Source: Modicisalibacter coralii
GTDB taxonomy: Bacteria; Pseudomonadota; Gammaproteobacteria; Pseudomonadales; Halomonadaceae
Length of the DNA stretch: 64,000 bases
Assembly (NCBI RefSeq): GCF_004117855.1
Contig: NZ_QWBW01000010.1
Coordinates: 79,778 to 143,777, forward strand
Reading direction: 5' to 3'
The translations under genes and the position numbers were made by a program. The stretch's first letter is position 1; every line of letters starts with the position of its first letter. Under the pieces are notes generated by a model, which saw only the letters and a list, made by a program, of their open reading frames with translations, had not been told where the DNA came from and ran no database searches. Positions 29,218 to 38,790 of the stretch are shown here, piece by piece.

Positions 29218-30375
29218 ATGTGGAACAATCCCCTGCAAAGTGCGCGCGTTCTCAGTGCATTGCAACAAGGCGGCATCCTCGCCCTCGTCGCCGGCGCCTT
29301 CTATCTTCTGATCGTCAATGCCAGCGCCAACCTCGATGCCCTGGGCATCGCCTCGGGCTTCGGCTTCCTGCAGGAACGCGCCGGCTATGCGATCAGCTTT
29401 CGGCTGATCGACTACACCCCGGATGACAGCTACTTTCGCGCTTATCTGGTCGGCCTGCTCAATACCCTGCTCGTGTCGGGCTTGAGCATCACCCTGGCCA
29501 CCCTGCTCGGCGTATTCCTCGGTGTCTGCCGGGTCTCGGAGAACTGGCTGCTGGGCCGGATCAGCTATCTCGCCGTCGAATTCCTGCGCAATGTCCCGTT
29601 GATCGTCCATCTGATCTGGTGGTACGGACTGATGCTGGCGCTGCCCGGCGTACGCCAGGCCATCTCGCTGTTCGATGTCGGGTATCTCAGCAACCGCGGC
29701 TTGACGCTCGCCTGGGCCAGCGATGGCGCGCTGGTCGGCTGGGGGCTGCTGTGTGTCGTCATTGGCGGCGCCCTCGGCTATGCGCTGATGGCGCGTTACC
29801 GGGCCGGTCTTGCCTGGAAGGGCTTCGGGCCGCCCGTCTGGCCCGCCATGCTCGCGGGCGCCGTCGTCTTGCCGGTCATCGTCTACCTGATCAGCGGCAG
29901 CCACTGGCAGTGGGATGTGCCCGTTTCACGCGGCTTCGGCTTCAGCGGCGGCGTCAACCTCACCCCCGAGCTGATGGCACTGTGGCTGGCGCTTTCCGTC
30001 TACAGCGCCAGCTATATCGCCGAAATCGTCCGCGGCTCCATCCAGTCGGTGCCGCGCGGACAATACGAGGCGGCCCACGCCCTGGGCTTTTCCGAGATGC
30101 CCACCATGTTCCGGCTGATCGTTCCCCAGGCGATCTATCCGATGATCCCTCAGGTCACCAGCACCTACCTCAACATCATCAAGAATTCATCACTGGGCGT
30201 GGTCGTCGGCTACATGGAGCTGGTGTCGTCGACGGGTGGTACCACGCTCAACCAGACGGGCCAGGCCATCGAGTGCATCGCCCTGGTCATGGCGACCTAC
30301 TGTGTCTTCAGCCTGGTCACCTCGCTGTTGATGAATCTCTACAACTACCGCGTCAGCCTGCGCACGCACGGTTAA
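29218..30375 (+). CDS. aapQ: Amino-acid ABC transporter permease (AapQ type)
   Basis: A 385-residue His/Glu/Gln/Arg/opine-family permease. A leader span is followed by [24 protein letters not shown] and, near the C-terminus, the EAA-loop region [26 protein letters not shown] that contacts the ATPase. Large insertions between spans are typical of AapQ. ATG 29218 and GTG 29194 are both possible starts; neither has a strong ribosome binding site. Confidence 0.92.
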   Translation: MWNNPLQSARVLSALQQGGILALVAGAFYLLIVNASANLDALGIASGFGFLQERAGYAISFRLIDYTPDDSYFRAYLVGLLNTLLVSGLSITLATLLGVFLGVCRVSENWLLGRISYLAVEFLRNVPLIVHLIWWYGLMLALPGVRQAISLFDVGYLSNRGLTLAWASDGALVGWGLLCVVIGGALGYALMARYRAGLAWKGFGPPVWPAMLAGAVVLPVIVYLISGSHWQWDVPVSRGFGFSGGVNLTPELMALWLALSVYSASYIAEIVRGSIQSVPRGQYEAAHALGFSEMPTMFRLIVPQAIYPMIPQVTSTYLNIIKNSSLGVVVGYMELVSSTGGTTLNQTGQAIECIALVMATYCVFSLVTSLLMNLYNYRVSLRTHG

Positions 30376-30384
30376 GGAGCTCCC

Positions 30385-31500
30385 ATGTCATCGTCCTCGA
30401 CCGTCTCCACGCCCGAGCAGACGCATCGTCCGGCGCAATCGCCACCTCGCCAGGGTGGCGTGCAGCGCACCAGGCGCTGGGTGAAGCGCCACCTGTTCCC
30501 GACCCCCTTCCAGTCCCTGCTGACACTCGTCACTCTGGCCCTGCTGGCATGGTTTGTACCACGCGCCCTGGACTGGCTGATCCTCTCGGCGACCTTCAGC
30601 GGCGACAGCCAGGCCGACTGTCTCGGCGACGGCGCCTGCTGGCTACCCGTGACGCAACGCATCGAGCTGTTCGTCTACGGTTTCTATCCGGACACGCAGA
30701 CCTGGCGCGTCAATATCGCCTTCGCACTCTCGGCGGCGATCTTTCCTCTGCTCTACCTCAAGCGCATCGACCGCCGCTGGGTGCTGGGCTACCTGGTCGC
30801 CCTGCCGTTCGTGATGTGGTGGCTGCTCAAGGGAGGCGCGGGGCTGGCGGAGGTCTCGTCGACGAAGTTCGCGGGCATTCTGGTCACCGTCTTCCTGGGC
30901 GTCATCGGCATGCTCTTCGCCCTGCCGATCGGCATCCTCCTGGCGCTCGGTCGCCGCTCGAGCAAACCCGCCATCAAGCTGCTCAGCGTGCTGTACATCG
31001 AGCTGGTGCGTTCGGTACCCGTCATCACGCTGCTGTTCATGGCGTCACTGATGATCCAGCTGTTCTTTCCCGAAGGTTTCACCATCGACATCCTGCTGCG
31101 GGTGCTGATCGTGCTGATCATGTTCACCGCCGCCTACATGGCCGAGACCATTCGGGGCGGCCTGCAGGGCATACCGCGGGGTCAGTACGAAGCCGCCAAG
31201 GCGCTGGGCTTCTCCTACTGGAAGACCATGGGACTGATCATCCTGCCTCAAGTGTTGCGCAACACCATCCCGCCACTGCTGACACAGTTCATCGGGCTGT
31301 TCAAGGAGACCACGCTGGTCGTCGTCGTCGGGGTACTGGATATCGTGGGCATTGCCATGAGTACCACTTCCGCCCCCGAATGGTTGGGTCTCGAGCACGA
31401 GGTCTATCTGTTCCTGGCGATGTTCTTCTTCACCATCTGCTTCGCCCTGTCTCGCTACGCGCGCCATCTGGAAAAACAACTGGAAAAGAGCCGCTCATGA
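30385..31500 (+). CDS. aapM: Amino-acid ABC transporter permease (AapM type)
   Basis: A 371-residue permease partner of AapQ. It has a long hydrophilic N-terminus, early spans, then [23 protein letters not shown] and the EAA loop [26 protein letters not shown]. It begins 9 bp after aapQ and its stop codon overlaps the ATPase start (ATGA), showing tight coupling. Confidence 0.94.
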   Translation: MSSSSTVSTPEQTHRPAQSPPRQGGVQRTRRWVKRHLFPTPFQSLLTLVTLALLAWFVPRALDWLILSATFSGDSQADCLGDGACWLPVTQRIELFVYGFYPDTQTWRVNIAFALSAAIFPLLYLKRIDRRWVLGYLVALPFVMWWLLKGGAGLAEVSSTKFAGILVTVFLGVIGMLFALPIGILLALGRRSSKPAIKLLSVLYIELVRSVPVITLLFMASLMIQLFFPEGFTIDILLRVLIVLIMFTAAYMAETIRGGLQGIPRGQYEAAKALGFSYWKTMGLIILPQVLRNTIPPLLTQFIGLFKETTLVVVVGVLDIVGIAMSTTSAPEWLGLEHEVYLFLAMFFFTICFALSRYARHLEKQLEKSRS

Positions 31501-32291
31501 GCCCTGTATCGACTTCTCCCTCTGCCACGCCGTCGCAGGATTCACCCGTCGTGCGGATCCAGCACCTCGACAAGTGGTATGACAAGTTTCACGCCCTCAA
31601 GGATATCTCGCTGGATGTCCGAAGCGGCGAGCGCATCGTCATCTGCGGCCCCTCGGGATCGGGCAAGTCCACGCTCATCCGCTGCATCAACCAGCTCGAA
31701 GTCCATCAGCAGGGCACGCTCGAGGTACTGGGCGAGACACTTGACGACAACCGCCAGCGCCTGCAGCGCATCCGGCGCAGCGTGGGCATGTGCTTTCAGC
31801 ACTTCAATCTCTTTCCGCACCTGAGCGTTCTCAAGAACTGCACGCTCCCCCAGACCGCCAACCTCGGCATTGCCCAGTCCGAGGCCATCGAGCATGCCCT
31901 GGCGCTGCTCGACCGGGTGCAGATGCGCGAACACGCCAACAAGTACCCGGGCCAGCTATCGGGTGGCCAGCAGCAGCGTATCGCCATCGCCCGCGCCCTG
32001 TGCATGCGCCCCAAGGTCATGCTCTTCGACGAGCCCACCTCGGCGCTCGACCCCGAGATGATCGCCGAAGTGCTCGAGGTCATGGTGGACCTCGCCAAGG
32101 AGGGCATGACCATGATCTGCGTCACCCACGAAATGGGCTTTGCGCGTCGCGTGGCCGACCGCGTGGTGTTCATGGACCGTGGCGAGATCGTCGAGGAAGC
32201 CCCACCCCGACAATTCTTCGATACGCCGCGCTCGCCGCGTACCCGGCAGTTTCTGACGCAAATCCTCGATCACGGAGTCTCTACCGCATGA
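31497..32291 (+). CDS. aapP: Amino-acid ABC transporter ATPase (AapP type)
   Basis: A 264-residue ATPase: Walker [11 protein letters not shown] loop [10 protein letters not shown], signature LSGGQQQR, Walker [15 protein letters not shown] and H loop CVTHEMGFA. All catalytic residues are present. The start at 31497 overlaps the aapM stop by four bases; the longer open frame upstream is antisense-like read-through of the permease genes. It energises AapQM. Confidence 0.96.
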   Translation: MSPVSTSPSATPSQDSPVVRIQHLDKWYDKFHALKDISLDVRSGERIVICGPSGSGKSTLIRCINQLEVHQQGTLEVLGETLDDNRQRLQRIRRSVGMCFQHFNLFPHLSVLKNCTLPQTANLGIAQSEAIEHALALLDRVQMREHANKYPGQLSGGQQQRIAIARALCMRPKVMLFDEPTSALDPEMIAEVLEVMVDLAKEGMTMICVTHEMGFARRVADRVVFMDRGEIVEEAPPRQFFDTPRSPRTRQFLTQILDHGVSTA

Positions 32292-33277
32292 ATGATGTCC
32301 CCATCGCCATGGCGATTCATGGCGGCGCCGGCGTGCTGACGCCCGGCCTGTTGACCACGCAGGACGAAAGCGACATCCACGAGACACTGCGACGGGCCCT
32401 AGACGCCGGCCAGCAAATACTGGAAGCGGGCGGCAGCAGTCTGGACGCCGTGGAAGCCAGTGTCGCGGTGCTGGAAGACTCTCCCTGGTTCAATGCCGGC
32501 AAGGGCGCCGTGTTCACCGACGACGGCCGACATGAACTGGACGCCGCGATCATGCGCGGCAGCGATCGTAACGCCGGAGCCATTGCCGGCGTTCATCACG
32601 TCCGCAACCCGATCCGCGGGGCGCGTGCCGTCATGGAATGCAGCGAGCACGTCATGCTCATCGGCGAAGGTGCCGATCGTTTCCTGGTGGAACACCAGCT
32701 GCCTCAGGTCGCCAATGACTGGTACGACACCGAACTCCGCCGCCGCCAATGGCAGGACAATCGCCTCAAGGGCGGGGCCCCGACGCTGGAGCCCAGCGAG
32801 GCCGACCATCGTGGTGGTCAGGACGATCCAGCGCCGGGCCACAAGTTCGGTACGGTGGGCGCCGTGGCGCTCGACCGTCACGGTCATGTCGCCGCGGCCA
32901 CCTCCACGGGCGGTATCACCAACAAGCGCTATTCGCGAGTCGGAGACACTCCGCTGATCGGCGCCGGCACCTGGGCCGATGACCGCAGCGCGGCGATTTC
33001 CGCCACCGGGCACGGCGAATACTTCATACGTGCCGCCGTGGCCCACGACATCGCCGCGCGCATGCGCCATGCCGGCAAGGACCTCGAGGCGGCCTGCCAC
33101 GAGGTGGTCTTTCAGGAGCTGAAGGCTCTCGGCGGCCAGGGCGGAATCATTGCCGTCTCGCCGGCTGGGGATACCCAACTTGTCTTCAATACCCCGGGCA
33201 TGTATCGCGCCTGGCGGGACCGTCAGGGGCGGCGTCACACGGCGATCTACGCCAAGGATGACCGAGTGCATGACTGA
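32288..33277 (+). CDS. Isoaspartyl peptidase / type III L-asparaginase (Ntn hydrolase)
   Basis: A 329-residue N-terminal-nucleophile hydrolase precursor. The N-terminus AIHGGAGVL and the NAGKGAVFT block are conserved, and autocleavage is expected before T189 in [12 protein letters not shown], giving alpha and beta subunits. [10 protein letters not shown] and GTGEY-like GHGEYF complete the substrate site. It hydrolyses asparagine or isoaspartyl dipeptides to aspartate. The start overlaps aapP by ATGA, so import and hydrolysis of asparagine-type substrates are coupled. Confidence 0.93.
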   Translation: MNDVPIAMAIHGGAGVLTPGLLTTQDESDIHETLRRALDAGQQILEAGGSSLDAVEASVAVLEDSPWFNAGKGAVFTDDGRHELDAAIMRGSDRNAGAIAGVHHVRNPIRGARAVMECSEHVMLIGEGADRFLVEHQLPQVANDWYDTELRRRQWQDNRLKGGAPTLEPSEADHRGGQDDPAPGHKFGTVGAVALDRHGHVAAATSTGGITNKRYSRVGDTPLIGAGTWADDRSAAISATGHGEYFIRAAVAHDIAARMRHAGKDLEAACHEVVFQELKALGGQGGIIAVSPAGDTQLVFNTPGMYRAWRDRQGRRHTAIYAKDDRVHD

Positions 33278-33282
33278 ACGAG

Positions 33283-33310
33283 AGCGGCCGGCCCTGACGG
33301 GCCGGCCGCT
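33283..33310 (+). terminator. Hairpin ending the aap-asparaginase operon
   Basis: AGCGGCCGGCCC and GGGCCGGCCGCT pair perfectly over 12 bp around TGAC, 5 bp after the stop codon. Only a weak T-rich stretch follows. Confidence 0.65.
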
Positions 33311-33365
33311 GTCTCTCGGTTGCAGGCTGCATCCAACGACGTTCTCTATGCAAGGCGCCCCGTTC

Positions 33366-34820
33366 TCAATCCGACGCACTCAGCCCCAGGGTCTTGCCCA
33401 GATCGATGCCGAACTGCAAGGCCACCACGACCCCGTCGTCATTGAGATCCCGCGCCGCCGGGTTGTAGACGTTGCTGGGGTTGATGACGTATTGCACCGA
33501 CGGTTCCAGGAACACGTAGCCGGGCAAGCCAAGATGGTAATTCGTCTCGACACGGTACACGTTCCGGGACCCGGTATCGGTCGTCCCGCCATTGGCGATA
33601 CGAGCGGCGCGCTGTGCCTCGAGCTGACGGCTCCCCAGGCGGGCATAACTCACCTTGATATTGGCCATGTCGGCCGGTCGATCAAAGGGGTTCAGATAGG
33701 TTAGCCCCGTTTCGACGAAGGCCTGGTAGGGTTGGTTGTCACCGGGCGCCGCCTCCATCGATCCGAACACGAGCAGCGCCTCCGGGTCCACGCTGTCTCC
33801 CCGTCCCCCATCCGGGCGCCAGAACGCCTGGCGGAACTTGAACATGACACCGGCGGTACCACTGCCGTCACGCTCGCCGGTACGCGGGTCGTACTGATCA
33901 CTGGTGTTGTAGAACCCGATGAGTTCGTAGCGTCCGGGATACGTCGCCTCCGAGAACGTCGTCTCGTGGCCGATGGCGGCAAGAATGCTCTCCCCGGCGG
34001 AATCCGAGGGATTCCAGTCGAAGCCATGCCCCTTGTCCAGATACTGCTGAGGATCGGACTCGAAGACGCCCAGCTTCAGGCTCTTGTGGTTGCCTAGCCG
34101 GAGCTGCCCGAAGGCGCCCCAGGAGGCGTAGGGTGGCGGGAGCGACCCCGTCGCATAATCCCAGATGGGGTCGTTGCAGGCCACGACACTGGAACAGTTG
34201 TTCTCGAAGAAGTAGCGCCGGGCGTTGGTACGGCCCAGCACGGTCTTCAATCGGCCATCGAAATAGGTCTGCTCATAGGAAAACTGCGACAGGTAACCGC
34301 TGGAAATATCGTTGCGCGCCGGCGATCCACCGAAATAGCCGCCCGCGGCACCGGCATAGGCGGATGTGGTGGGTTGCCCGACATTATAATTGCCGGGGAA
34401 GGCAATATACTCCAGGTGGAAGGTCGCATCGGGTATGTCAAATAGCCTTTCCAGGTCGAAGTCGGCCCCGGCGAATATGTTATTGGTGACAGCGTGACTC
34501 CCTTCTCTGGGGCCGGTGGACGGGTTACCGACCCACAGGGACCAGAGCGATAGATGGGGCTTGATGCCGGCAGCATCGAGCTCTCTTCCCAGCCCGCTGA
34601 ACAGGGGTTCTTTCTGGGTCAGGCGGGGGGCCTCTTGATTGTCATCGAGTCGCTCCGATAGTGCTGACTTTTCTGCCCAGGCGTTCGAGGATACCGCCAT
34701 GATGACGGCGGCCGACAAGACCGGCCCGGCCAGCGCCAGCATGCGGAACTTGGAAATGTTTCGGCGCGAAATTCCATGCCGACCTTGGAAATGACGGCGT
34801 GCAGGGATCGAGGCGTTCAT
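33366..34820 (-). CDS. Carbohydrate-selective porin (OprB family)
   Basis: A 484-residue outer-membrane protein. After a long basic N-terminus comes a hydrophobic signal (about 27-49, ending NAWA). The OprB pattern is visible: LGRELDAAGIKPHLSLWS, NNIFAGADFDLERLF, YEQTYFDGRLKTVLGRTNA, and a C-terminal barrel strand set (ETNYHLGLPGYVFLEPSVQYVINP, VVVALQFGIDL). OprB porins pass sugars but some accept aromatic or alcohol substrates. It lies 64 bp downstream of the MFS gene and is probably the last gene of that sigma-54-type operon. Confidence 0.88.
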   Translation of the reverse strand: MNASIPARRHFQGRHGISRRNISKFRMLALAGPVLSAAVIMAVSSNAWAEKSALSERLDDNQEAPRLTQKEPLFSGLGRELDAAGIKPHLSLWSLWVGNPSTGPREGSHAVTNNIFAGADFDLERLFDIPDATFHLEYIAFPGNYNVGQPTTSAYAGAAGGYFGGSPARNDISSGYLSQFSYEQTYFDGRLKTVLGRTNARRYFFENNCSSVVACNDPIWDYATGSLPPPYASWGAFGQLRLGNHKSLKLGVFESDPQQYLDKGHGFDWNPSDSAGESILAAIGHETTFSEATYPGRYELIGFYNTSDQYDPRTGERDGSGTAGVMFKFRQAFWRPDGGRGDSVDPEALLVFGSMEAAPGDNQPYQAFVETGLTYLNPFDRPADMANIKVSYARLGSRQLEAQRAARIANGGTTDTGSRNVYRVETNYHLGLPGYVFLEPSVQYVINPSNVYNPAARDLNDDGVVVALQFGIDLGKTLGLSASD

Positions 34821-34884
34821 TGTTATCCTTATGATTATTTGGCGTGCGTTTATGACTATTGTTTTTTCGGCACCAGGGCCGGAT

Positions 34885-36171
34885 TCAATTGAGTGATGTC
34901 GAGGCGAGCGTCTCTTGCGACCGCCTGGCCAGGACCGCCGGGGCAGTCTCCTGAAGCCCCATGGCCAGGATGCCGGCGATCACACAGATACCGCTCATCA
35001 GCCAGAGCGGCGCGGACTCGCCAGCCACGTCGGCCGCCGCACCGGCCACCGTGGGCAGGATGCCACCGCCCAGGACCTCGCCAATGCCGCACACGAAACC
35101 GAGGGCCGTGGCGATGTAGCGTGCATCGACGGTTTCGGAGGGAACGATGGCCATGAACAGCGGGAAGATGCCGTTCAGGGACCAGCCGAAGAAGAACAGC
35201 AGGGCGAGGATGAACGCATGCCCCTGGAAGTACATGGCGCCCAGGGTCAGAATCAGCCCCATGAAGGGCGTGATGATCATCACCGGCTTACGGCCGATTC
35301 GATCGGAAATACCGCTGACCACGAAGCTCCCGACGGCCGCCGAGATACCCAGGGTCCCCATCAGCCAGCCCATCACTTCTGGCGAGTAGCCGCGCACACT
35401 GGTGAGATAGATCGGCATGAAGGACCAGCAGACCACCAGATAGCCGACCAGCAGGATCGCCATCAGCGAGCAGATGACCATGTTTCGGTGGGCGAGCATC
35501 TCCTTGATACTCGGTCGCCGTGAGGCTGGCTTGTCACCCACCGCGGACGGTACCGGAGAAACGCCAGGCTCCCGCATCAGCCACCAGATCAATCCGGCGG
35601 CGATCAGCCCCGGCACCCCGGCGAGGAAGAACGCCTCGCGCCAGCCGAAGGCCGTGGCGATGGCGACCAGCACCACCGGGGCCGCAAAGGAGCCCAGCAG
35701 GTTCGAGCCGAAGTTCTGCATCACGCCCATGGCCACGCCCCTACGCTTGGGCGTCACTTCCATGGCCGTCACCGTCTGCGATATCGGCAGAATGGGTCCC
35801 TCGGCGACCCCCATGAGCAACCGCGCACCGAGCAGCAGCAGGAAGGAGCTGGCGAGCCCCGTCAGGAAGGAGCAGAGGGAGAAAATGATGGTGGCCAGAA
35901 TGAGAAAGCTCTTTCTTCGCCCGCTACGATCGGACATCGCGCCGAATATCAGGCCCGACAGGGCCCAGGTAATCGACAGTGCCGACGCCGTCAGACCTAT
36001 CTGGGTGTTCGTCAGCCCGAGTTCGGGCTGGACGAAGGGCATCAGAAAGTTCAGCGCATTCCGGTCGAAGAAGACGATACCGAAGTTGAAGCTCAGCAGG
36101 GCTACCAGAATGATCTGGTAGCGTGAGCTGACAGGCGCGTCGGGGATGGCATTAGCATTGTTGTTATTCAT
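34885..36171 (-). CDS. MFS transporter, anion:cation symporter (ACS) type
   Basis: A 428-residue twelve-span permease. The family loop motif is GAMSDRSGRRKSF after span 2, and IGMRLLMG-type helix 4 reads LGARLLMGVAEGPILP; a second loop motif, SDRIGRKPVMI, begins the C-terminal half. ACS members carry organic acids, often phthalate or hydroxy-aromatic acids, with protons. Its start overlaps the stop of the alcohol dehydrogenase gene by 8 bp. Confidence 0.9.
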   Translation of the reverse strand: MNNNNANAIPDAPVSSRYQIILVALLSFNFGIVFFDRNALNFLMPFVQPELGLTNTQIGLTASALSITWALSGLIFGAMSDRSGRRKSFLILATIIFSLCSFLTGLASSFLLLLGARLLMGVAEGPILPISQTVTAMEVTPKRRGVAMGVMQNFGSNLLGSFAAPVVLVAIATAFGWREAFFLAGVPGLIAAGLIWWLMREPGVSPVPSAVGDKPASRRPSIKEMLAHRNMVICSLMAILLVGYLVVCWSFMPIYLTSVRGYSPEVMGWLMGTLGISAAVGSFVVSGISDRIGRKPVMIITPFMGLILTLGAMYFQGHAFILALLFFFGWSLNGIFPLFMAIVPSETVDARYIATALGFVCGIGEVLGGGILPTVAGAAADVAGESAPLWLMSGICVIAGILAMGLQETAPAVLARRSQETLASTSLN

Positions 36172-37168
36172 GATTGATTAGCACCTTGCATTGGCGAGTG
36201 CGGTTTTTCAGGGACTCGAATACCGTCGGCACGTCTTGCAGCGACACCGTCTCGGTAATCAAGTGGCGAGGTTCGACGGCACCGGCGTCGAGTACGTCCA
36301 GGGCACTTTCGTACTCGCGTCGGGAAAAGAAGGCCGCCGTCTGCAGACGGACTTCCTTCGACAGGGCGGCAAAGGGGACGAAACTGTCGGGTTTGGTGCA
36401 AAGGCCGAGGAGCAGGATCGTGCCATGCGGGCGCACCTGCTCGATGGCCTGGGCGATGAGTCCCGGCACACCGGCACATTCGAAGACGACGTCCGCCTCC
36501 CCGCCGAGCTGACGTTCCGCGGCCGCCACGGGTTCCTGCGGATCACAGACGAAACCGGTCGCCCCCATGTCATGGGCACGCTGCTCCTGATAGCGGGCGA
36601 TGTCCTGGACGACGACCTGTCTCGCTCCGAAGCGACGCGCCCAGAACGCGGCCGCCAGACCGATGGGACCGGCACCGAGGATCAGCACGCGGTCCCCGGG
36701 GCGCATGCCGGAAAGCCGGACGCCGTGGAGCGCCACGGCCAACGGCTCGACGATCGCCCCGTCGTCCGTGTTCACCCCCTCGGGCAGCGCAATGCACTGG
36801 CGTGCCGCGGTGGCCGCGTATTCGCCATAGCCCCCGCCTTCGAGCACCATCTGCCGGCACCAGGCCGGGTCCCCCGACAGGCAGGAGAGACAGCGCCCGC
36901 AACTGCGGAAGGGCATGACGGAGACCAGTTGCCCCGTGCGCAGGTTATCGACCGCGGTACCGCAGGCGACGATCTCGCCGGCATACTCGTGACCCAGCAC
37001 ATCGCCGGGGCAGAGGCCGAAGACGGCATCTTCGGTCATGTGCAGATCGGACCCGCAGATCCCGCAGCGCCTCACCTGAATGACGACTTCATCGTCGCCC
37101 GGCGTGGGATCGGGAAGCTCGCGGATCTCCAGCGGCCGGTGCAGTTCATGGAAAACGGCAGCACGCAT
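36164..37168 (-). CDS. Zinc-dependent medium-chain alcohol dehydrogenase
   Basis: A 334-residue MDR protein. Catalytic-zinc ligands are C35 (CGICGSDLH) and H60-E61 (GHEY); the structural-zinc cysteines C90, C93, C96 and C104 are all present. The NAD fold is marked by LILGAGPIGLAAAFWA. It resembles sorbitol/threonine-dehydrogenase-type MDR enzymes. Start and stop both overlap neighbours (ATGA with the SDR gene), so it is part of the operon. Substrate unknown; an aryl alcohol or diol would fit the context. Confidence 0.92.
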   Translation of the reverse strand: MRAAVFHELHRPLEIRELPDPTPGDDEVVIQVRRCGICGSDLHMTEDAVFGLCPGDVLGHEYAGEIVACGTAVDNLRTGQLVSVMPFRSCGRCLSCLSGDPAWCRQMVLEGGGYGEYAATAARQCIALPEGVNTDDGAIVEPLAVALHGVRLSGMRPGDRVLILGAGPIGLAAAFWARRFGARQVVVQDIARYQEQRAHDMGATGFVCDPQEPVAAAERQLGGEADVVFECAGVPGLIAQAIEQVRPHGTILLLGLCTKPDSFVPFAALSKEVRLQTAAFFSRREYESALDVLDAGAVEPRHLITETVSLQDVPTVFESLKNRTRQCKVLINHE

Positions 37169-37986
37169 CAGCCGACCCTCCCCAGCGAGGTCCCGCCATC
37201 GATGACCAGTTGCGCCCCCGTCATGTACGAGGACGCCTCCGAGGCCAGATAGAGGGCGAGCGCCTTGATCTGCTCCGGGTCCGCCAGTTGCCCCAGGGGT
37301 ACCTTGGCATCCCAGCTCTGGCGCACATCCGAGTCTTTCAGCCAGCCGCCGCCGATATTGGTGACGAAGCCCCCCGGCGCGATGGTGTTGACGCGTATCC
37401 CGAACGCCGCGAGTTCCAGGGCCAGTTGGCGGACCATGTGCGACACCCCGGCCTTGGCCGGCATGTAGGGCAGGCCCACCACGGGCTCGGTGATGACGGC
37501 GGCGTTCGACGAAGTGACGACGATGGAGCCGTGGCGCCGGGGCTTCATGTACTTAGCCGCCATGCGCAGGGTATTGAAGGTGCCCGTCAGATTGATGGCG
37601 ATCGTGCGATCCCAGCGTGCCGGGTCCAGGGTGTCGACCTGCCCGTCCTCGTTGCGCCAGCCGCCCGGATTCCAGAAGCCCGCCCCCGGATCGATACCGG
37701 CATTGGCGAAGACGATATCCAGACCGTCGAAGCGGCGCACATGCTCCTCGAACACCAGGCGCGTCTGTTCCCGGTCGGCCACATCGAGCGCCTGGACATG
37801 CACCTCGAAGCCCTGCTCGCGCAAGCGCGCCGCTTCACGTATCGCGGCGTCGACATCGATATCCGCCAGCGTGACGCGAGCGCCGTTTTCCACCAGGGCT
37901 TCGACATAAGCGAGACCCAGACCCGAGGCGCCTCCCGTCACCAATGCCGAGCGTCCTTCGACGCTGAACTGTTCCAAGACACGCAT
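37168..37986 (-). CDS. Short-chain dehydrogenase/reductase
   Basis: A 272-residue classical SDR. Cofactor motif TGGASGLG at the N-terminus with LADIDVD (Asp after strand 2, NAD preference), NAGI, catalytic Ser in TSSNAA and Y-MPA-K as the active-site pair, and the C-terminal GGTSLGRVG. It may work in series with the MDR enzyme encoded next. The start at 37986 (MRVLEQFSVEGRSALVTGG) places the cofactor loop at the usual distance from the N-terminus. Confidence 0.92.
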   Translation of the reverse strand: MRVLEQFSVEGRSALVTGGASGLGLAYVEALVENGARVTLADIDVDAAIREAARLREQGFEVHVQALDVADREQTRLVFEEHVRRFDGLDIVFANAGIDPGAGFWNPGGWRNEDGQVDTLDPARWDRTIAINLTGTFNTLRMAAKYMKPRRHGSIVVTSSNAAVITEPVVGLPYMPAKAGVSHMVRQLALELAAFGIRVNTIAPGGFVTNIGGGWLKDSDVRQSWDAKVPLGQLADPEQIKALALYLASEASSYMTGAQLVIDGGTSLGRVG

Positions 37987-37993
37987 ACCCACC

Positions 37994-38521
37994 TCACAGA
38001 AACAGTTGATCGTTGATGGGAATGCCGTTTTCTTCGCAGTAAGTGACGTAGTGATTGATGAACCAGAAGACGTCCAGGGTTTCCGCCCATTCGCCATTCT
38101 CGTCGTAGAACTCATTGGCTCCCTGCATCCAGAACAGCGCCTTCATGCCATTCGGCTCATCGGTCACCAGGGTGTGGGCCTGGCCGGGCATTTCGGTGAT
38201 GAAATCACCGGGGCCGCAGGTCCAGTCGTACTCCAGATAGCGAAAACTTCCCTCCATCCCCACGGCCCAGACCATGCCACGGTGCTTGTGTGTACCGATG
38301 ACACCCGGCCCCTTTATCCACAAGATATTGCAGTAGACATTGTTCCTGACATCGAAAGCCAGATGGCGTATTGCGGCATTATCGCCAAAAGGCACCCACG
38401 GGCTTTCCGCTTCCGAGCGCCCGATATAACTCCCTTCTCGCCCGAAGCGATCCTGCATGGCTTTCATCGGCTCCGGCACTTCGACGATTTTATAGGCCGT
38501 GCTTGCGGGGGCATTCGACAT
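37994..38521 (-). CDS. Cupin dioxygenase (2,4'-dihydroxyacetophenone dioxygenase-like)
   Basis: A 175-residue single-cupin protein. The metal site appears as GTHKHRGMVWA with a second block GPGDFITEMPGQAHTLV supplying a further His. Size and sequence style resemble 2,4'-dihydroxyacetophenone dioxygenase (about 178 residues), which cleaves the side-chain C-C bond to give 4-hydroxybenzoate and formate, and the ChrR-type cupins often annotated with it. First gene of the operon behind a -24/-12 promoter. The substrate assignment is tentative. Confidence 0.75.
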   Translation of the reverse strand: MSNAPASTAYKIVEVPEPMKAMQDRFGREGSYIGRSEAESPWVPFGDNAAIRHLAFDVRNNVYCNILWIKGPGVIGTHKHRGMVWAVGMEGSFRYLEYDWTCGPGDFITEMPGQAHTLVTDEPNGMKALFWMQGANEFYDENGEWAETLDVFWFINHYVTYCEENGIPINDQLFL

Positions 38522-38570
38522 GGTCTTTCTCCTCTCAATGTTGCGTCATCGGGGTCTTCCATTAACCAGC

Positions 38571-38586
38571 AGCAAGCCACATGCCA
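38571..38586 (-). promoter_or_regulatory. Sigma-54 (-24/-12) promoter of the cupin-SDR-ADH-MFS operon
   Basis: The minus strand reads TGGCATGTGGCTTGCT, matching TGGCAYR-N4-TTGCT with the GG and GC dinucleotides 10 bp apart. It ends 50 bp upstream of the cupin gene start. A sigma-54 activator gene is divergent from it. Confidence 0.75.
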
Positions 38587-38701
38587 CCGATGAAGAGAGA
38601 TAGACCATTGTATAAGTCACAGGCATAACCCCCCATTGAGACAACGAAATCCCATCCGCAATGAAGACCAATGACTAACGGCAAGACAGGTCACGATCCT
38701 C

Positions 38702-38740
38702 TAGAATTTATAAAATTCATTTTTTTCACAAAAAATTCTA
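38702..38740. promoter_or_regulatory. Candidate upstream activator site
   Basis: TAGAATTT and AAATTCTA form an 8-bp inverted repeat 23 bp apart in a very AT-rich stretch, and GAATTT-ATA-AAATTC is a second palindrome inside it. The position, about 115-170 bp upstream of the -24/-12 promoter, fits enhancer sites of XylR/DmpR-type activators. It also overlaps the region where the activator gene's own promoter should be. Confidence 0.4.
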
Positions 38741-38790
38741 AAACCGAGGCCAAATCGAACTCATATCTGCGACTTTGGTAGGGTCAATAC

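Noticed and set aside
29619..31496. The long upstream part of the open frame that ends in aapP.
   Set aside because: It is out of frame with aapQ and aapM, which show real permease motifs; the ATPase begins at the ATGA overlap at 31497.
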